In this document: one piece after another, positions 1 through 8,103 of the stretch
Layout: each line of letters starts with the position of its first letter
Position numbering within the stretch: the stretch's first letter is position 1
From: Tichowtungia aerotolerans
GTDB taxonomy: Bacteria > Verrucomicrobiota > Kiritimatiellia > Kiritimatiellales > Tichowtungiaceae
Direction of reading: 5' to 3'
Length of the DNA: 64,000 nt
NCBI RefSeq assembly: GCF_009905215.1
Contig: NZ_CP047593.1
Span: 2,732,900-2,796,899 of the forward strand
Translations under genes and position numbers: made by a program
The notes under the pieces: generated by a model
Database searches by the model: none
Told to the model about the DNA's origin: nothing
Seen by the model: only the letters and a program-made list of their open reading frames with translations

Positions 1-119
1 AAGTGGTTGTTGCAATCACCGATGGCAAGCTCGATTTCGGCCCGTGGGAAGCCATTTTCTATTATGAACTCGATGGAAAACGCGAGAAGCGCGTTCTCGT
101 AAAAATTATCGGCGAGTAA
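1..119 (+). CDS. YjbQ/UPF0047 family protein, C-terminal end (partial)
   Basis: Only the last 38 codons are in the window, read from base 3 to the TAA at 117-119. The peptide has the pattern typical of the YjbQ (UPF0047) C-terminus: GKLDFGPWE, then IFYYELDG, a basic [10 protein letters not shown] stretch and the end. The family is small, trimeric and soluble, and is annotated in databases as secondary thiamine-phosphate synthase; its physiological role is not settled. Family assignment rests on this tail alone, so it is fairly good but not certain. It lies 51 bases before priA on the same strand. Confidence 0.6.
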   Translation, partial: VVVAITDGKLDFGPWEAIFYYELDGKREKRVLVKIIGE

Positions 120-170
120 TCGGAATTTGCGTTTAGTTCGTGTCCGTTTGCGGGTAAGGTTTTTTCCCTT

Positions 171-2396
171 ATGAGCCGCATTGCCAAAGTTGCCGTCGAT
201 CTTTCCCTTGATCGGGAGTTCGATTATCAGATTCCGGACGAGCTGGTTTCGACCGTCGAAATCGGCTCGCGCGTATCTGTGCCGTTCGGACACCGTCACG
301 TAAACGGTTTCGTGGTGGGGCTGGCAGATGAATCGGATCTCGATGAGCTAAAACCGATCAGTCAAGTGCTCGGCGAAAAATCTCTGATTACCGAGCCGGT
401 CATGGAACTGGCACGCTGGATGTCTTCATACTATCTGGCACCATTCGAAACCTGTGTCCGTTCGGTGCTGCCCGCGATTGTTCGCCGAAAATCCCGCGGC
501 GAAAAAAAACAGCTGACGGTTTCGCTGGTAAATTCAAATGCAAAAGAGGCAGGAAACCTCATTTGCGAAGACTTGACGGACAAGCAGCGGGCGGTTTTCC
601 AATGTTTGGAAAAAAACGGGACGATGCTTCTTTCTGAACTGATCGCGGCGGCGGAAACGACGGCGTCGCCGGTGAAGTCGCTGGAAAAAAAGGGATTGGT
701 TCATATTTCCAGCGAATCGGTCTATCGCGACCCGCATGCGGGCGTGGAGATTCTGAAAACGGCCCCACTGGAACTGATGCCGGAGCAGGCGGTCGCGCTG
801 GAAAAGATCGTGACCGCAATGGATGCGGAAAAGCCGCAGACGGTTCTGCTGCATGGAGTGACCGGGTCCGGAAAGACCGAAGTCTATCTCCAGGCCATTT
901 CCCATGCGCTCGAACAGGGGAAGGGGGCGATTGTTCTGGTGCCGGAGATCGCGTTGACACCGCAGACGGTGGATCGCTTCAGGGCCCGTTTCGCCGATAA
1001 GCCGGAGCGGGTGGCAGTGCTGCACAGCTCTCTTGCCGATGGCGAGCGCTATGACGAATGGCACCGCATTCGTTCCGGCGAGGCGACGATTGTGATCGGC
1101 GCGCGTTCAGCACTGTTTGCCCCGGTTAAAAATCCCGGCCTGATTGTGGTGGATGAAGAACACGAGCCGACCTACAAGCAGGATGAGACGCCGAGATACA
1201 GTGCGCGCGACGCGGCGGTAATGAGAGGGCATCGGGAAAACTGCGCGGTGGTTCTGGGATCGGCTACGCCCGCGCTGGAGTCGTATTGCAATGCGAAGAA
1301 CGGTAAGTATCTGTATGTCGATATGCCTTCGCGGGTGGACGATCGCCGTATGCCGGAAATCCGGGTGGTGGACATGCGTCTGGAAGGCCAGCGTGACGGA
1401 AAGCGCGGGCTGTTTTCCAAAGAGCTGGTTTTCGAAATCCGGGCGCGGCTTGACCGCGCTGAACAGACAATGATTTTCCTGAACCGTCGCGGTTTTTCTG
1501 CTTCACTGGTTTGTCCGGCCTGCGGGTATGTGAGTGAGTGTGAACACTGCAGTGTGAAACGAACGTATCACAAAGCACGGCATCGGTTGATCTGTCATCT
1601 TTGCGGCGATGAGCAGGGTGCTCCGGATCGTTGTCCGGAATGCGGTTCGCCGGAATTCAAGTATTCCGGGGCCGGAACCGAAAAAATTGAAGAGGTGATG
1701 GCCAAGCTTTTTCCGAAAGCGAATATTGCCCGGATGGATTCGGATACCATGCGGAAGAAAAATGCGCACCGCGAAATTCTGTCAAAATTCCGGGTTGGAA
1801 AGATCGACATTCTGATCGGTACGCAGATGATCGCCAAAGGGCTGGATTTTCCGAATGTGACCCTGGTTGGAGTGGTGAATCCGGATCACGCACTGCATAT
1901 GGCGGATTTCCGGGCCGGGGAGCGGGTGTTTCAGCTGTTGACGCAGGTGGCCGGTCGCGCCGGCCGCGGGCAGGTGGCCGGCGAGGTGCTGGTGCAGACG
2001 TATACGCCGCATCATCCCGCCATCCAGTTTGCCCGGCGCATGGATTTTGAAGGCTTTTGCGATCAGGAACTGGAATTCCGCAAAGAGCTGTTCTATCCGC
2101 CGTACTCTCATCTGACCTGCATTACCTTGCGGGGAAAACATGAAAGTCAGGTGGAGCAAACCTGCGACCTGCTTTGGCAATGTTTGGAACAATGCGTTTC
2201 TTCAGACGTAATGCTTTCTCCGCCTGTGCCGGCACCGATCAGTCGTGTGCGCGGCGAGTATCGCTGGCAGATCCTGCTGCGTGCCGAGAAGACGGGCGAA
2301 ATGACACGGCCGGTTCGCCGTGCGGTCGCGGCAATCAAAAAATGGCCGAAAGGGGTCAGATGCACTATTGATATCGATGCGGCATCTTTGCTTTAA
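171..2396 (+). CDS. priA: Primosomal protein N' (PriA replication-restart helicase)
   Basis: A 741-residue superfamily 2 DNA helicase that recognises stalled forks and reloads the replicative helicase. An N-terminal DNA-binding domain comes first. The Walker A motif GVTGSGKTE is at residues 229-237 and the DEEH box at 328-331. A cysteine-rich zinc-binding block (CPACG, CEHC, CHLCG, CPECG) starts near residue 448, followed by the C-terminal helicase lobe with a QVAGRAGR motif. Length and order are normal for PriA. The coding sequence carries a perfect copy of the dispersed TTCCAA-N3-TTGGAA palindrome at 597-611, read as FQCLEK, and a decayed copy at 2174-2189, read as WQCLEQ. Both lie in poorly conserved linkers. 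Confidence 0.96.
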   Translation: MSRIAKVAVDLSLDREFDYQIPDELVSTVEIGSRVSVPFGHRHVNGFVVGLADESDLDELKPISQVLGEKSLITEPVMELARWMSSYYLAPFETCVRSVLPAIVRRKSRGEKKQLTVSLVNSNAKEAGNLICEDLTDKQRAVFQCLEKNGTMLLSELIAAAETTASPVKSLEKKGLVHISSESVYRDPHAGVEILKTAPLELMPEQAVALEKIVTAMDAEKPQTVLLHGVTGSGKTEVYLQAISHALEQGKGAIVLVPEIALTPQTVDRFRARFADKPERVAVLHSSLADGERYDEWHRIRSGEATIVIGARSALFAPVKNPGLIVVDEEHEPTYKQDETPRYSARDAAVMRGHRENCAVVLGSATPALESYCNAKNGKYLYVDMPSRVDDRRMPEIRVVDMRLEGQRDGKRGLFSKELVFEIRARLDRAEQTMIFLNRRGFSASLVCPACGYVSECEHCSVKRTYHKARHRLICHLCGDEQGAPDRCPECGSPEFKYSGAGTEKIEEVMAKLFPKANIARMDSDTMRKKNAHREILSKFRVGKIDILIGTQMIAKGLDFPNVTLVGVVNPDHALHMADFRAGERVFQLLTQVAGRAGRGQVAGEVLVQTYTPHHPAIQFARRMDFEGFCDQELEFRKELFYPPYSHLTCITLRGKHESQVEQTCDLLWQCLEQCVSSDVMLSPPVPAPISRVRGEYRWQILLRAEKTGEMTRPVRRAVAAIKKWPKGVRCTIDIDAASLL

Positions 2397-2421
2397 TAAA
2401 CTGGAAAAAAGGAGAACCAAA

Positions 2422-2856
2422 ATGGCAATCAAAACCGTAAAAGTTGAATCAAAGCTGGACTCAAAATTTAAAATCGAAAGCACGGTGAGCGGGCATCAGG
2501 TGATTGTCGATCAACCGGCTGCCGCGGGAGGGAATGGCGAAGGCCCCACGCCGCTCGAATATCTGTTTGTTGCTTTGGCCGGATGTATCGGATCAGTCGG
2601 TCGAATTATCGCAATGCAGAAGAGAATGGCAGTAAACGGTATGACCATTTCGGTAGAGGGAGATTTGAATGCGGATGGACTGCTCGGCAAACCGACGGTT
2701 GATCCGGTTGGGTTTAAGGAAATCCGTGTGAGTGTGGATGTGGACGCCGACATGACTGCCGAAGAAAAAGCAGCCTTTGTGCACGAAATGGACTCCCGCT
2801 GTCCCGTTTCATGGAATCTGCTTAATGCTTCGTCCGTGAAGGTTTCAGCGGTTTAA
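2422..2856 (+). CDS. OsmC-family peroxiredoxin-like protein
   Basis: A 144-residue cytoplasmic OsmC/Ohr-superfamily protein. Members reduce organic hydroperoxides or related substrates with a pair of cysteines. The two expected cysteines are visible: one in LAGCIGSVGR and one in DSRCPVSW, the usual positions for the family. The reading frame is open farther upstream inside priA, but the ATG at 2422 follows a good ribosome-binding site (AAAAGGAG, 2406-2413), so I start there. It is 25 bases after priA and may be co-transcribed. A large hairpin made from two dispersed palindromes follows directly (2865-2901). Which subgroup (OsmC, Ohr or YhfA-like) it belongs to is not clear. Confidence 0.88.
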   Translation: MAIKTVKVESKLDSKFKIESTVSGHQVIVDQPAAAGGNGEGPTPLEYLFVALAGCIGSVGRIIAMQKRMAVNGMTISVEGDLNADGLLGKPTVDPVGFKEIRVSVDVDADMTAEEKAAFVHEMDSRCPVSWNLLNASSVKVSAV

Positions 2857-2864
2857 TCTGACTT

Positions 2865-2901
2865 TTCCAAACATTGGAAACGATGATTCCAATGTTTGGA
2901 A
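2865..2901. terminator. Inverted pair of dispersed palindromes, probable bidirectional terminator
   Basis: Two perfect copies of the dispersed palindrome lie here, TTCCAA-ACA-TTGGAA at 2865-2879 and TTCCAA-TGT-TTGGAA at 2887-2901. The second is the exact reverse complement of the first, so together they can fold into a 15-bp stem with a 7-base loop. The site lies between the convergent OsmC-like gene and the nqr operon. There is no clear T-run, so the terminator role is inferred from position and structure. Confidence 0.55.
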
Positions 2902-2938
2902 CCAACAGACATCAGCGGCGGGTTTGATTCCTTGTTTT

Positions 2939-3409
2939 TCAGCCCTTGCAGAAGCGGTAAAACGCGATGAGTTTTTTGGGGCCGATACGGTAAGGGGATC
3001 CTTTCCCCTGAAAAAATCCGTGTTTTCGGATTAGGTGAGCGTCGAGCGGCGTAAACTCCAGCAAATCATTTCCGGCGGCATCTTTGACACCGATGACGGC
3101 TTTATGACAATGATCGCCGCATGAGGTGAATGGGCAGGAGATTTGTCCGAGTGTTTCGTCGGACCGGACGGTGATTTTGCCATTGCAGGCCGGCACTCGG
3201 CCTTCCCATCCGGCATCCGCGGTCTTGTGAAGTCCTTCCAGAAATGCGCCAAGCTCTTCGATGGTTAACCCCGCCGCTTCGACTTCTGCGGTATCGGCTG
3301 CAATAATGTCGGCCAGCGGCCGGTCATCGGTTCCAAGAAATCCTTCAATGGTCAGGGCGCCGGGTTCCATGCGGTCGCGGGATTGTTGTTCGGCGGGGTT
3401 TTTTTTCAT
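2939..3409 (-). CDS. Uncharacterised cysteine-containing protein, last gene of nqr operon
   Basis: A 156-residue soluble protein with no signal peptide or membrane segment. I do not recognise the family. The C-terminal half holds a cluster of possible metal ligands: ACNGK, then ISCPFTSCGDHCHK, and a final cysteine four residues from the end (RFCKG). The central sequence also has a DAHLIRKHGFFQGKG stretch. The start ATG has an AGGAG site that overlaps the nqrF stop codon, so the gene is translationally tied to the nqr operon. That suggests an accessory role, for example cofactor insertion or a bound subunit, but this is inference. It converges with the OsmC-like gene across a palindromic hairpin. 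Confidence 0.7.
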   Translation of the reverse strand: MKKNPAEQQSRDRMEPGALTIEGFLGTDDRPLADIIAADTAEVEAAGLTIEELGAFLEGLHKTADAGWEGRVPACNGKITVRSDETLGQISCPFTSCGDHCHKAVIGVKDAAGNDLLEFTPLDAHLIRKHGFFQGKGSPYRIGPKKLIAFYRFCKG

Positions 3410-3418
3410 TTCCGGCTC

Positions 3419-4522
3419 CTAGCTGAATTTGTCGAAGAAGATATTTTCTTCCGGCATGCCGTTGCCGGTGAGGGCGACGACGGACGCATCGCACATTCCG
3501 GGAGATCCGCAGAGGTACGCCTCCATGTTGGAAAGGTCGGGGCAGTGCTGTTTCATCACATCGGTAACGAGTCCGGTATCTCCATCCCAGTTGTCATCGG
3601 GCATCGGCTCACTGAGGCAGGGGACGAACTTAAAGTTGGGCAGAGCTTCTTCGAACGCTTTCATTTCATCGAGGCAGATCAGGTCGCGCTTTGCGCGGGC
3701 GCCGAAGAAATACGTGACCTTGCGCTGGATGTTTTCGTTGCGCATATGGGCGAGCATGCTGAGGAACGGAGCCATTCCGGATCCTCCGGCAATAAAGATC
3801 ATTTCCTTTTCTGTGTCGGTGAGGCGGAAGTCTCCATAAGGCCCGTTCAGTTTAATGGGTTGTCCGGGTTCCATGTGTTCAAACACAAACGTGGTGCAGA
3901 TGCCTCCCGGGACGAGGCGGATGACGAGATCGATATGCGTTTTATCGTGCGGATCTGTGGCGATGGAGTAGGCGCGGTAGACCGGTTCGGGGGTTTTCTT
4001 ATAGGCCGGGGTTTCGATCTGTACATACTGGCCCGGAATAATGTCGAGTTCTTCGCCTTCCGGCAGGGCGACGCGCAGGCGTTTGATGTCGTGGTTGAGA
4101 TCCGTCAGCGACTCAACGGTTCCTTCGAACTCTCGGATATTGAAGAGCTCTTCCGGAATTTCGAGCTCCATGTCTTCATGGACTTTCAACTGGCAGCACA
4201 GGCGAACATGCTCGCTGACTTCTTCAGGAGAGAGGTGCGGTTCTTCAGTCGGCAGAACCGGCGGTGCGCCGGAGTGCACTTTGAGTTTGCACAGTCCGCA
4301 GCTGCCCTGTCCACCGCAGGCGGACGGAATAAAAACTCCGGCTGAGTTGAGCGAATTCAGCAGTGTGGAGCCGCCTTCAACATCTTCTTCGCGCGAGCCT
4401 TTGTTGATGATGAGTTTGCAGATGCCGTAGTCGTTGAGGTAGCGATCGGCAATGACCAGCAGAAGGGCCAGGATTCCACAGATGGCAACCAGGCTTCCGA
4501 CAGCGATTAAAAACGTCATCAT
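3419..4522 (-). CDS. nqrF: Na+-translocating NADH:quinone reductase subunit F
   Basis: A 367-residue NADH-oxidising subunit. It has one N-terminal membrane segment (about residues 3-26), then a ferredoxin domain with the canonical CGGQGSCGLC pattern and a fourth cysteine in RLCCQLKV for a [2Fe-2S] cluster. An FAD-binding reductase domain follows (RAYSIA motif) and an NADH domain (GGSGMAP, then CGSPGM near the end). Electrons pass from NADH through FAD and the cluster to the membrane subunits. It is slightly shorter than typical NqrF. The frame starts with two ATGs in a row; I use the first. It is the penultimate gene of the operon, 11 bases after nqrE. Confidence 0.93.
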   Translation of the reverse strand: MMTFLIAVGSLVAICGILALLLVIADRYLNDYGICKLIINKGSREEDVEGGSTLLNSLNSAGVFIPSACGGQGSCGLCKLKVHSGAPPVLPTEEPHLSPEEVSEHVRLCCQLKVHEDMELEIPEELFNIREFEGTVESLTDLNHDIKRLRVALPEGEELDIIPGQYVQIETPAYKKTPEPVYRAYSIATDPHDKTHIDLVIRLVPGGICTTFVFEHMEPGQPIKLNGPYGDFRLTDTEKEMIFIAGGSGMAPFLSMLAHMRNENIQRKVTYFFGARAKRDLICLDEMKAFEEALPNFKFVPCLSEPMPDDNWDGDTGLVTDVMKQHCPDLSNMEAYLCGSPGMCDASVVALTGNGMPEENIFFDKFS

Positions 4523-4533
4523 AATTCAGGTTC

Positions 4534-5160
4534 CTACTTTATCATTCCACTGAAAGCGACAAAGGCGAGGGCGATAATTCCGGTGATAATCAATGTGATT
4601 CCTGAACCGCGCAGTCCGGCCGGGATTTTGTCCTCTTTAATCTGCTCGCGGATTCCGGCCATCAGCACGATGGCAACCAGCCAGCCGATTCCGCTGCCGA
4701 AGCCGAACACCAGAGAATGGAGGAATCCAAAGTCCTCTTTGTTGAGCATAAACAGGGAAACTCCGAGAATCGCGCAGTTTACAGTGATCAGCGGCAGGAA
4801 GATTCCGAGTGAGAAGTAGAGCGATGGACTGAAGCGTTCGATCACCATTTCCACCAGCTGTACGAAGGCCGCAATGACGACGATAAACACAATCAGTTCG
4901 AGAAACTCAATATGGAGCGGCACCATGACATAGGTGTGCAGCAGCCAGTTGATGGCCGCAGTGAATGTGGTGACGAATACAACCGCAAACCCGAGGCCGA
5001 GACTGGTTTTCATCTGGCGTGATATTGCCAGGAACGAGCACATTCCCAGAAAGCGGGCCAGCAGAATATTTTCAGTAAATGCAGCTGCCAGGAAAATGAC
5101 GATCAGCTGCACGAACAGTCCGGGCTCTGCAACAGCAGGTTGGATGGCGGCCAGAATCAT
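4534..5160 (-). CDS. nqrE: Na+-translocating NADH:quinone reductase subunit E
   Basis: A 208-residue integral membrane protein with six predicted helices, homologous to NqrE and RnfA. The two helix cysteines that hold an intramembrane iron-sulfur centre together with NqrD are present (RFLGMCSFLA and TVNCAILG). A longer frame exists upstream, but the ATG at 5160 overlaps the nqrD stop as ATGA and has a GGAGG site just before it, so this start is well supported. The overlap implies translational coupling with nqrD. The NqrF-type partner rather than RnfB/RnfC marks the complex as Nqr-like. Confidence 0.92.
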   Translation of the reverse strand: MILAAIQPAVAEPGLFVQLIVIFLAAAFTENILLARFLGMCSFLAISRQMKTSLGLGFAVVFVTTFTAAINWLLHTYVMVPLHIEFLELIVFIVVIAAFVQLVEMVIERFSPSLYFSLGIFLPLITVNCAILGVSLFMLNKEDFGFLHSLVFGFGSGIGWLVAIVLMAGIREQIKEDKIPAGLRGSGITLIITGIIALAFVAFSGMIK

Positions 5161-5783
5161 TTCGCACCTCCTTCTTTTTTCAGCACGTAGCTGTTTCCAA
5201 ACCATGCAACCAGTGCGAGCATGAAAAATGCACCGGGAGGCATGACCATGATCGTCCATTGGTACCACCAGATGTCACGGCCGGGCAGCGGAATTCCCAG
5301 CAGGGTTCCAAACCCGAGCGCCTCGCGGAATACCGCGATAACGATAAGCACAAAGCTGTAACCGAGCCCGGCGCCGATGCCGTCGAGCAGGGAAGGCCAT
5401 GCCGGATTTTTAGAAGCAAACGCTTCGGCGCGTCCCATGATGATGCAGTTGGTAATGATCAGTCCGACATACGGTCCGATCGTTTTGTGAATGTCCGGGA
5501 ACTGTGCCCGGATAAAGGTGTCTACGATGATGACATAGGCGGCGATGATGAGCACCTGAACCATCATGCGAACCTGCTTCGGAATGGATTTCCTCAGCAG
5601 CGAAACCGTCAGGTTGGACAGGGCTGCCGTGAAAACCAGCCCGCCGCACATAAGCAGGGTGTTCTTTAAGAGATTGGTTACGGCCAGAGCGGAGCAGATT
5701 CCAAGAACCTGGCGGAAGACCGGATTGTCTCTCCACAGGTTTCCGATCAGGGCCCGGCCTCCGAGTGTGTCTTTGAATGCCAT
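5157..5783 (-). CDS. nqrD: Na+-translocating NADH:quinone reductase subunit D
   Basis: A 208-residue integral membrane protein of the NqrD/RnfE family. It pairs with NqrE in the membrane core of the pump. The family's two conserved membrane cysteines are visible (GICSALAV and ITNCIIMGR). Start and stop fit tightly in the operon: two bases after nqrC, and a 3-base overlap with nqrE. Confidence 0.92.
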   Translation of the reverse strand: MAFKDTLGGRALIGNLWRDNPVFRQVLGICSALAVTNLLKNTLLMCGGLVFTAALSNLTVSLLRKSIPKQVRMMVQVLIIAAYVIIVDTFIRAQFPDIHKTIGPYVGLIITNCIIMGRAEAFASKNPAWPSLLDGIGAGLGYSFVLIVIAVFREALGFGTLLGIPLPGRDIWWYQWTIMVMPPGAFFMLALVAWFGNSYVLKKEGGAK

Positions 5784-5785
5784 GG

Positions 5786-6463
5786 TTATTCTCCTGCCTT
5801 CCGGTTGTCGGCCGCCCGTCGGAATTGAGCGACGGCGGCGTTCAGCATCCGTTCCATTGCCAGCGAGGTCTGGGTTGCGCCGGTGATGGCGTCAAAGGTC
5901 CGTTCATATTGCGGTGTGCCGGGGTCCGGTTTTGAACCGGATGTGCCCATATAGATATAGCTTTTCCCCGGTGCCGGTTTGCTGATGTCCAGTCCGTCTT
6001 TGAACGGCTGCACAAAAAAAGGTTCTTCAATGCGTGCGCCGAGACCGGGGGTTTCCGATTGGGAGATCACTTTGAGCCCGACTGTTTTCTGCAACGATGC
6101 ATTCACGGCAATATAGCCGTTGATTTCGGCCCAGAAGCCGATGCCGGAAAAGGGGAAGCCGTAGGCAATCAGCTGATTCTGTGCGGCACTCTTATAGGCT
6201 TTTAGCAGCTGAATCTTGTTCCCGGTCTGCGGATCGGTCAGAGTTTCACTGCGGTCGATCTGTGCCTCAACAAGGGCGGCGATTTCTTTTTTCGAGAGCT
6301 TTTGGGTGTCACCGAGCCCGAACAGCTGTACGAGAGCCCGCTGTTCCAGAAAGCGCTTGTTCTGCTGTACGGTTTTTTCGGAACTCAGGTAAAGACCGGT
6401 TACCCCCGCTCCGTACAGCGCGGCAATCACCACCATGAACAGGACTGTTTTGAACCGTTTCAT
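5786..6463 (-). CDS. nqrC: Na+-translocating NADH:quinone reductase subunit C (FMN-binding)
   Basis: A 225-residue protein with one N-terminal membrane helix and an exported FMN-binding domain. FMN is bound covalently to a threonine by a phosphoester bond, and the matching motif ITGATQTS is present near residue 195-205. The flavin takes part in electron transfer through the pump. The start overlaps the nqrB stop by one base. The protein is in the size range of NqrC and RnfG. Confidence 0.9.
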   Translation of the reverse strand: MKRFKTVLFMVVIAALYGAGVTGLYLSSEKTVQQNKRFLEQRALVQLFGLGDTQKLSKKEIAALVEAQIDRSETLTDPQTGNKIQLLKAYKSAAQNQLIAYGFPFSGIGFWAEINGYIAVNASLQKTVGLKVISQSETPGLGARIEEPFFVQPFKDGLDISKPAPGKSYIYMGTSGSKPDPGTPQYERTFDAITGATQTSLAMERMLNAAVAQFRRAADNRKAGE

Positions 6464-7506
6464 CAGGCAGCCGCTCCCTGTTTAGTCGCTTTGGTTTTCT
6501 GCTTTTTAGCGCGTGCCTTGTAGAACATTTCCAGCGATGGCCCCAGCGTGTTTCCGAGCAGAATGGCAAACGCCACCGCGCCGGCAAAAACCGCTTTCCA
6601 GCGCAGGAAGACAATCATGGTTCCGATAAATGCACCGTAAATCCATTGGGCGTTTTTATTTTTCGGCGCAGTGATCGGGTCCGTGACCATAAAGAAAGCG
6701 GCATAAAGCATAGCGCCGGAACAGAGAGACCATAGAACCGGCGGCACAGCATCAGCCCGGAGTACATAGCGGAAAAACGCGGTGGAGACAATGGCCCCGG
6801 CCAGCGTCGCCACCGTCAGCCGCCATTGAGCGGTCTTGGTCCAGAGCAGATAGCCGCCGCCGAGTAGGATCAGAATGGCGGAGACCTCACCGATCGATCC
6901 GGCGGTCAGCGTACGCTGTATGCCGTCGGCGTCCGTGAAAAGCCGTCCGATATTACCGGTGACCAGATCGAGCAATGATGTCTCGAAGCCGAAGTCGCGG
7001 CGTGCCCACATCGGCGTTGCAGCGGATACTGCGTCAATGCCCTCGATTACTTTGTTGGCACCCCAATGAGCCAGGCCGCCGGGAAGTCCTTTCCAGACCG
7101 GCGTAAACTGGCTGGTCATATCGGTCGGGAAGCAGACGTAAAGAAAGCCGCGGCCGACAATGGCCGGATTGAATACGTTGCGCGGAAATCCTCCGAATAC
7201 CTCTTTGCCGAACAGGATGGCGACAAATGCGCCGACACCGGCCTGCCAGAAGGGAATCGTCGGCGGAAGGGAGAGTCCGAGCAGGAGCGATGTCACGAAT
7301 ACAGCTTCGCTGACGGTGTCGCCGCGTTTTTTTGACATAAAATATTCGGTTGCCGCGCCGACAATTGCCACCCAGATCACGATGGCCAGAGTGCGCCATC
7401 CAAAAAAGTAAATGGCGCCGAGAAGAGGAGGCATCAGAGCGATTTCCACTTTGCGCATCATCGGCTGCTGTTTAAGCCAGGGCTTTTTCTTTGTATCAGT
7501 CGGCAT
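6463..7506 (-). CDS. nqrB: Na+-translocating NADH:quinone reductase subunit B / RnfD-like
   Basis: A 347-residue polytopic membrane protein of the NqrB/RnfD family. The conserved VFNPAIVGRGF segment is present. A likely covalent FMN-attachment threonine is in DAVSAATPM; canonical proteins have SGAT here, so a Gly-to-Ala change is seen. NqrB carries the main ion path in characterised enzymes. The C-terminus is lysine-rich and cytoplasmic. It is shorter than typical NqrB (about 410 residues) and closer to RnfD in length, so the naming is by operon context with nqrF. No nqrA gene precedes it; a HesB-like gene does. Confidence 0.85.
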   Translation of the reverse strand: MPTDTKKKPWLKQQPMMRKVEIALMPPLLGAIYFFGWRTLAIVIWVAIVGAATEYFMSKKRGDTVSEAVFVTSLLLGLSLPPTIPFWQAGVGAFVAILFGKEVFGGFPRNVFNPAIVGRGFLYVCFPTDMTSQFTPVWKGLPGGLAHWGANKVIEGIDAVSAATPMWARRDFGFETSLLDLVTGNIGRLFTDADGIQRTLTAGSIGEVSAILILLGGGYLLWTKTAQWRLTVATLAGAIVSTAFFRYVLRADAVPPVLWSLCSGAMLYAAFFMVTDPITAPKNKNAQWIYGAFIGTMIVFLRWKAVFAGAVAFAILLGNTLGPSLEMFYKARAKKQKTKATKQGAAA

Positions 7507-7519
7507 GCTGGATCTCCGT

Positions 7520-7819
7520 TCAACCTTGGTGGCAGGCGCAACCTTCGCGGTGCGGCCAGACAGCGTTCAGTCCTTTTCCGAACAGGGCGGGGTCGTAGTC
7601 CATTTCGCACTCGCGAAAGACGCCCGCAATGTCGGCGTTTACAAAAAAAGTGATTCCGTTGCTTGTGATGGTTTCCTGGCTGTCCGCCGCGCATTCAGCC
7701 GGATGGAGAACAGGCGTGCTTCCCCGGCAGGTGCCGATATAGCCGGTAACGGAGAACCCGGCGGCCTCCGGAGGAAGGAGTTTTTTTAACCGCTTTTCTG
7801 CTGCAGGAGTCAGTTTCAT
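7520..7819 (-). CDS. HesB/IscA-like iron-sulfur assembly protein, first gene of nqr operon
   Basis: A 99-residue protein that resembles the HesB/IscA fold family: it opens with a short LTPAAEKRLKKLL helix, has one cysteine in GTCRGSTP and ends with CACHQG, the place where A-type carriers hold a C-x-C cluster ligand pair. A further cysteine lies in RECEMDYDP. The sequence is divergent, so the assignment is moderate. It is 13 bases upstream of nqrB on the same strand, where nqrA would be expected. A role in loading the iron-sulfur centres of NqrF or NqrDE is reasonable but inferred. Confidence 0.6.
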   Translation of the reverse strand: MKLTPAAEKRLKKLLPPEAAGFSVTGYIGTCRGSTPVLHPAECAADSQETITSNGITFFVNADIAGVFRECEMDYDPALFGKGLNAVWPHREGCACHQG

Positions 7820-8103
7820 GGCTCAGTTTTATAGGTGAGTAATAAGGTCATGAAAAGCTTATTTCGATAAAAAATGATCCATTTTGTACCAGAATCCATC
7901 AGACGGTTCAAAACATGATAGATGTTTCATTTCGGTTTTTGTGAGAGTTTAATCTGCTTCCAGGCTGCGGAAAAGAAAAGAGTCGGTTTTTCCAAGGTTT
8001 GGAAACAACGGATTCCGTTCGGTATTTTTTCAGTATAATTGGAAAAATGGGGCTTTCCTTTGACAGGTATGTTATTCTTCTGCGTGCAGCGGGGGAGGTT
8101 CGG

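Noticed and set aside
7999-8103. Upstream extension of pcm beginning with TTG inside the palindrome
   Set aside because: The internal ATG at 8104 has an excellent ribosome-binding site and matches the family N-terminus.
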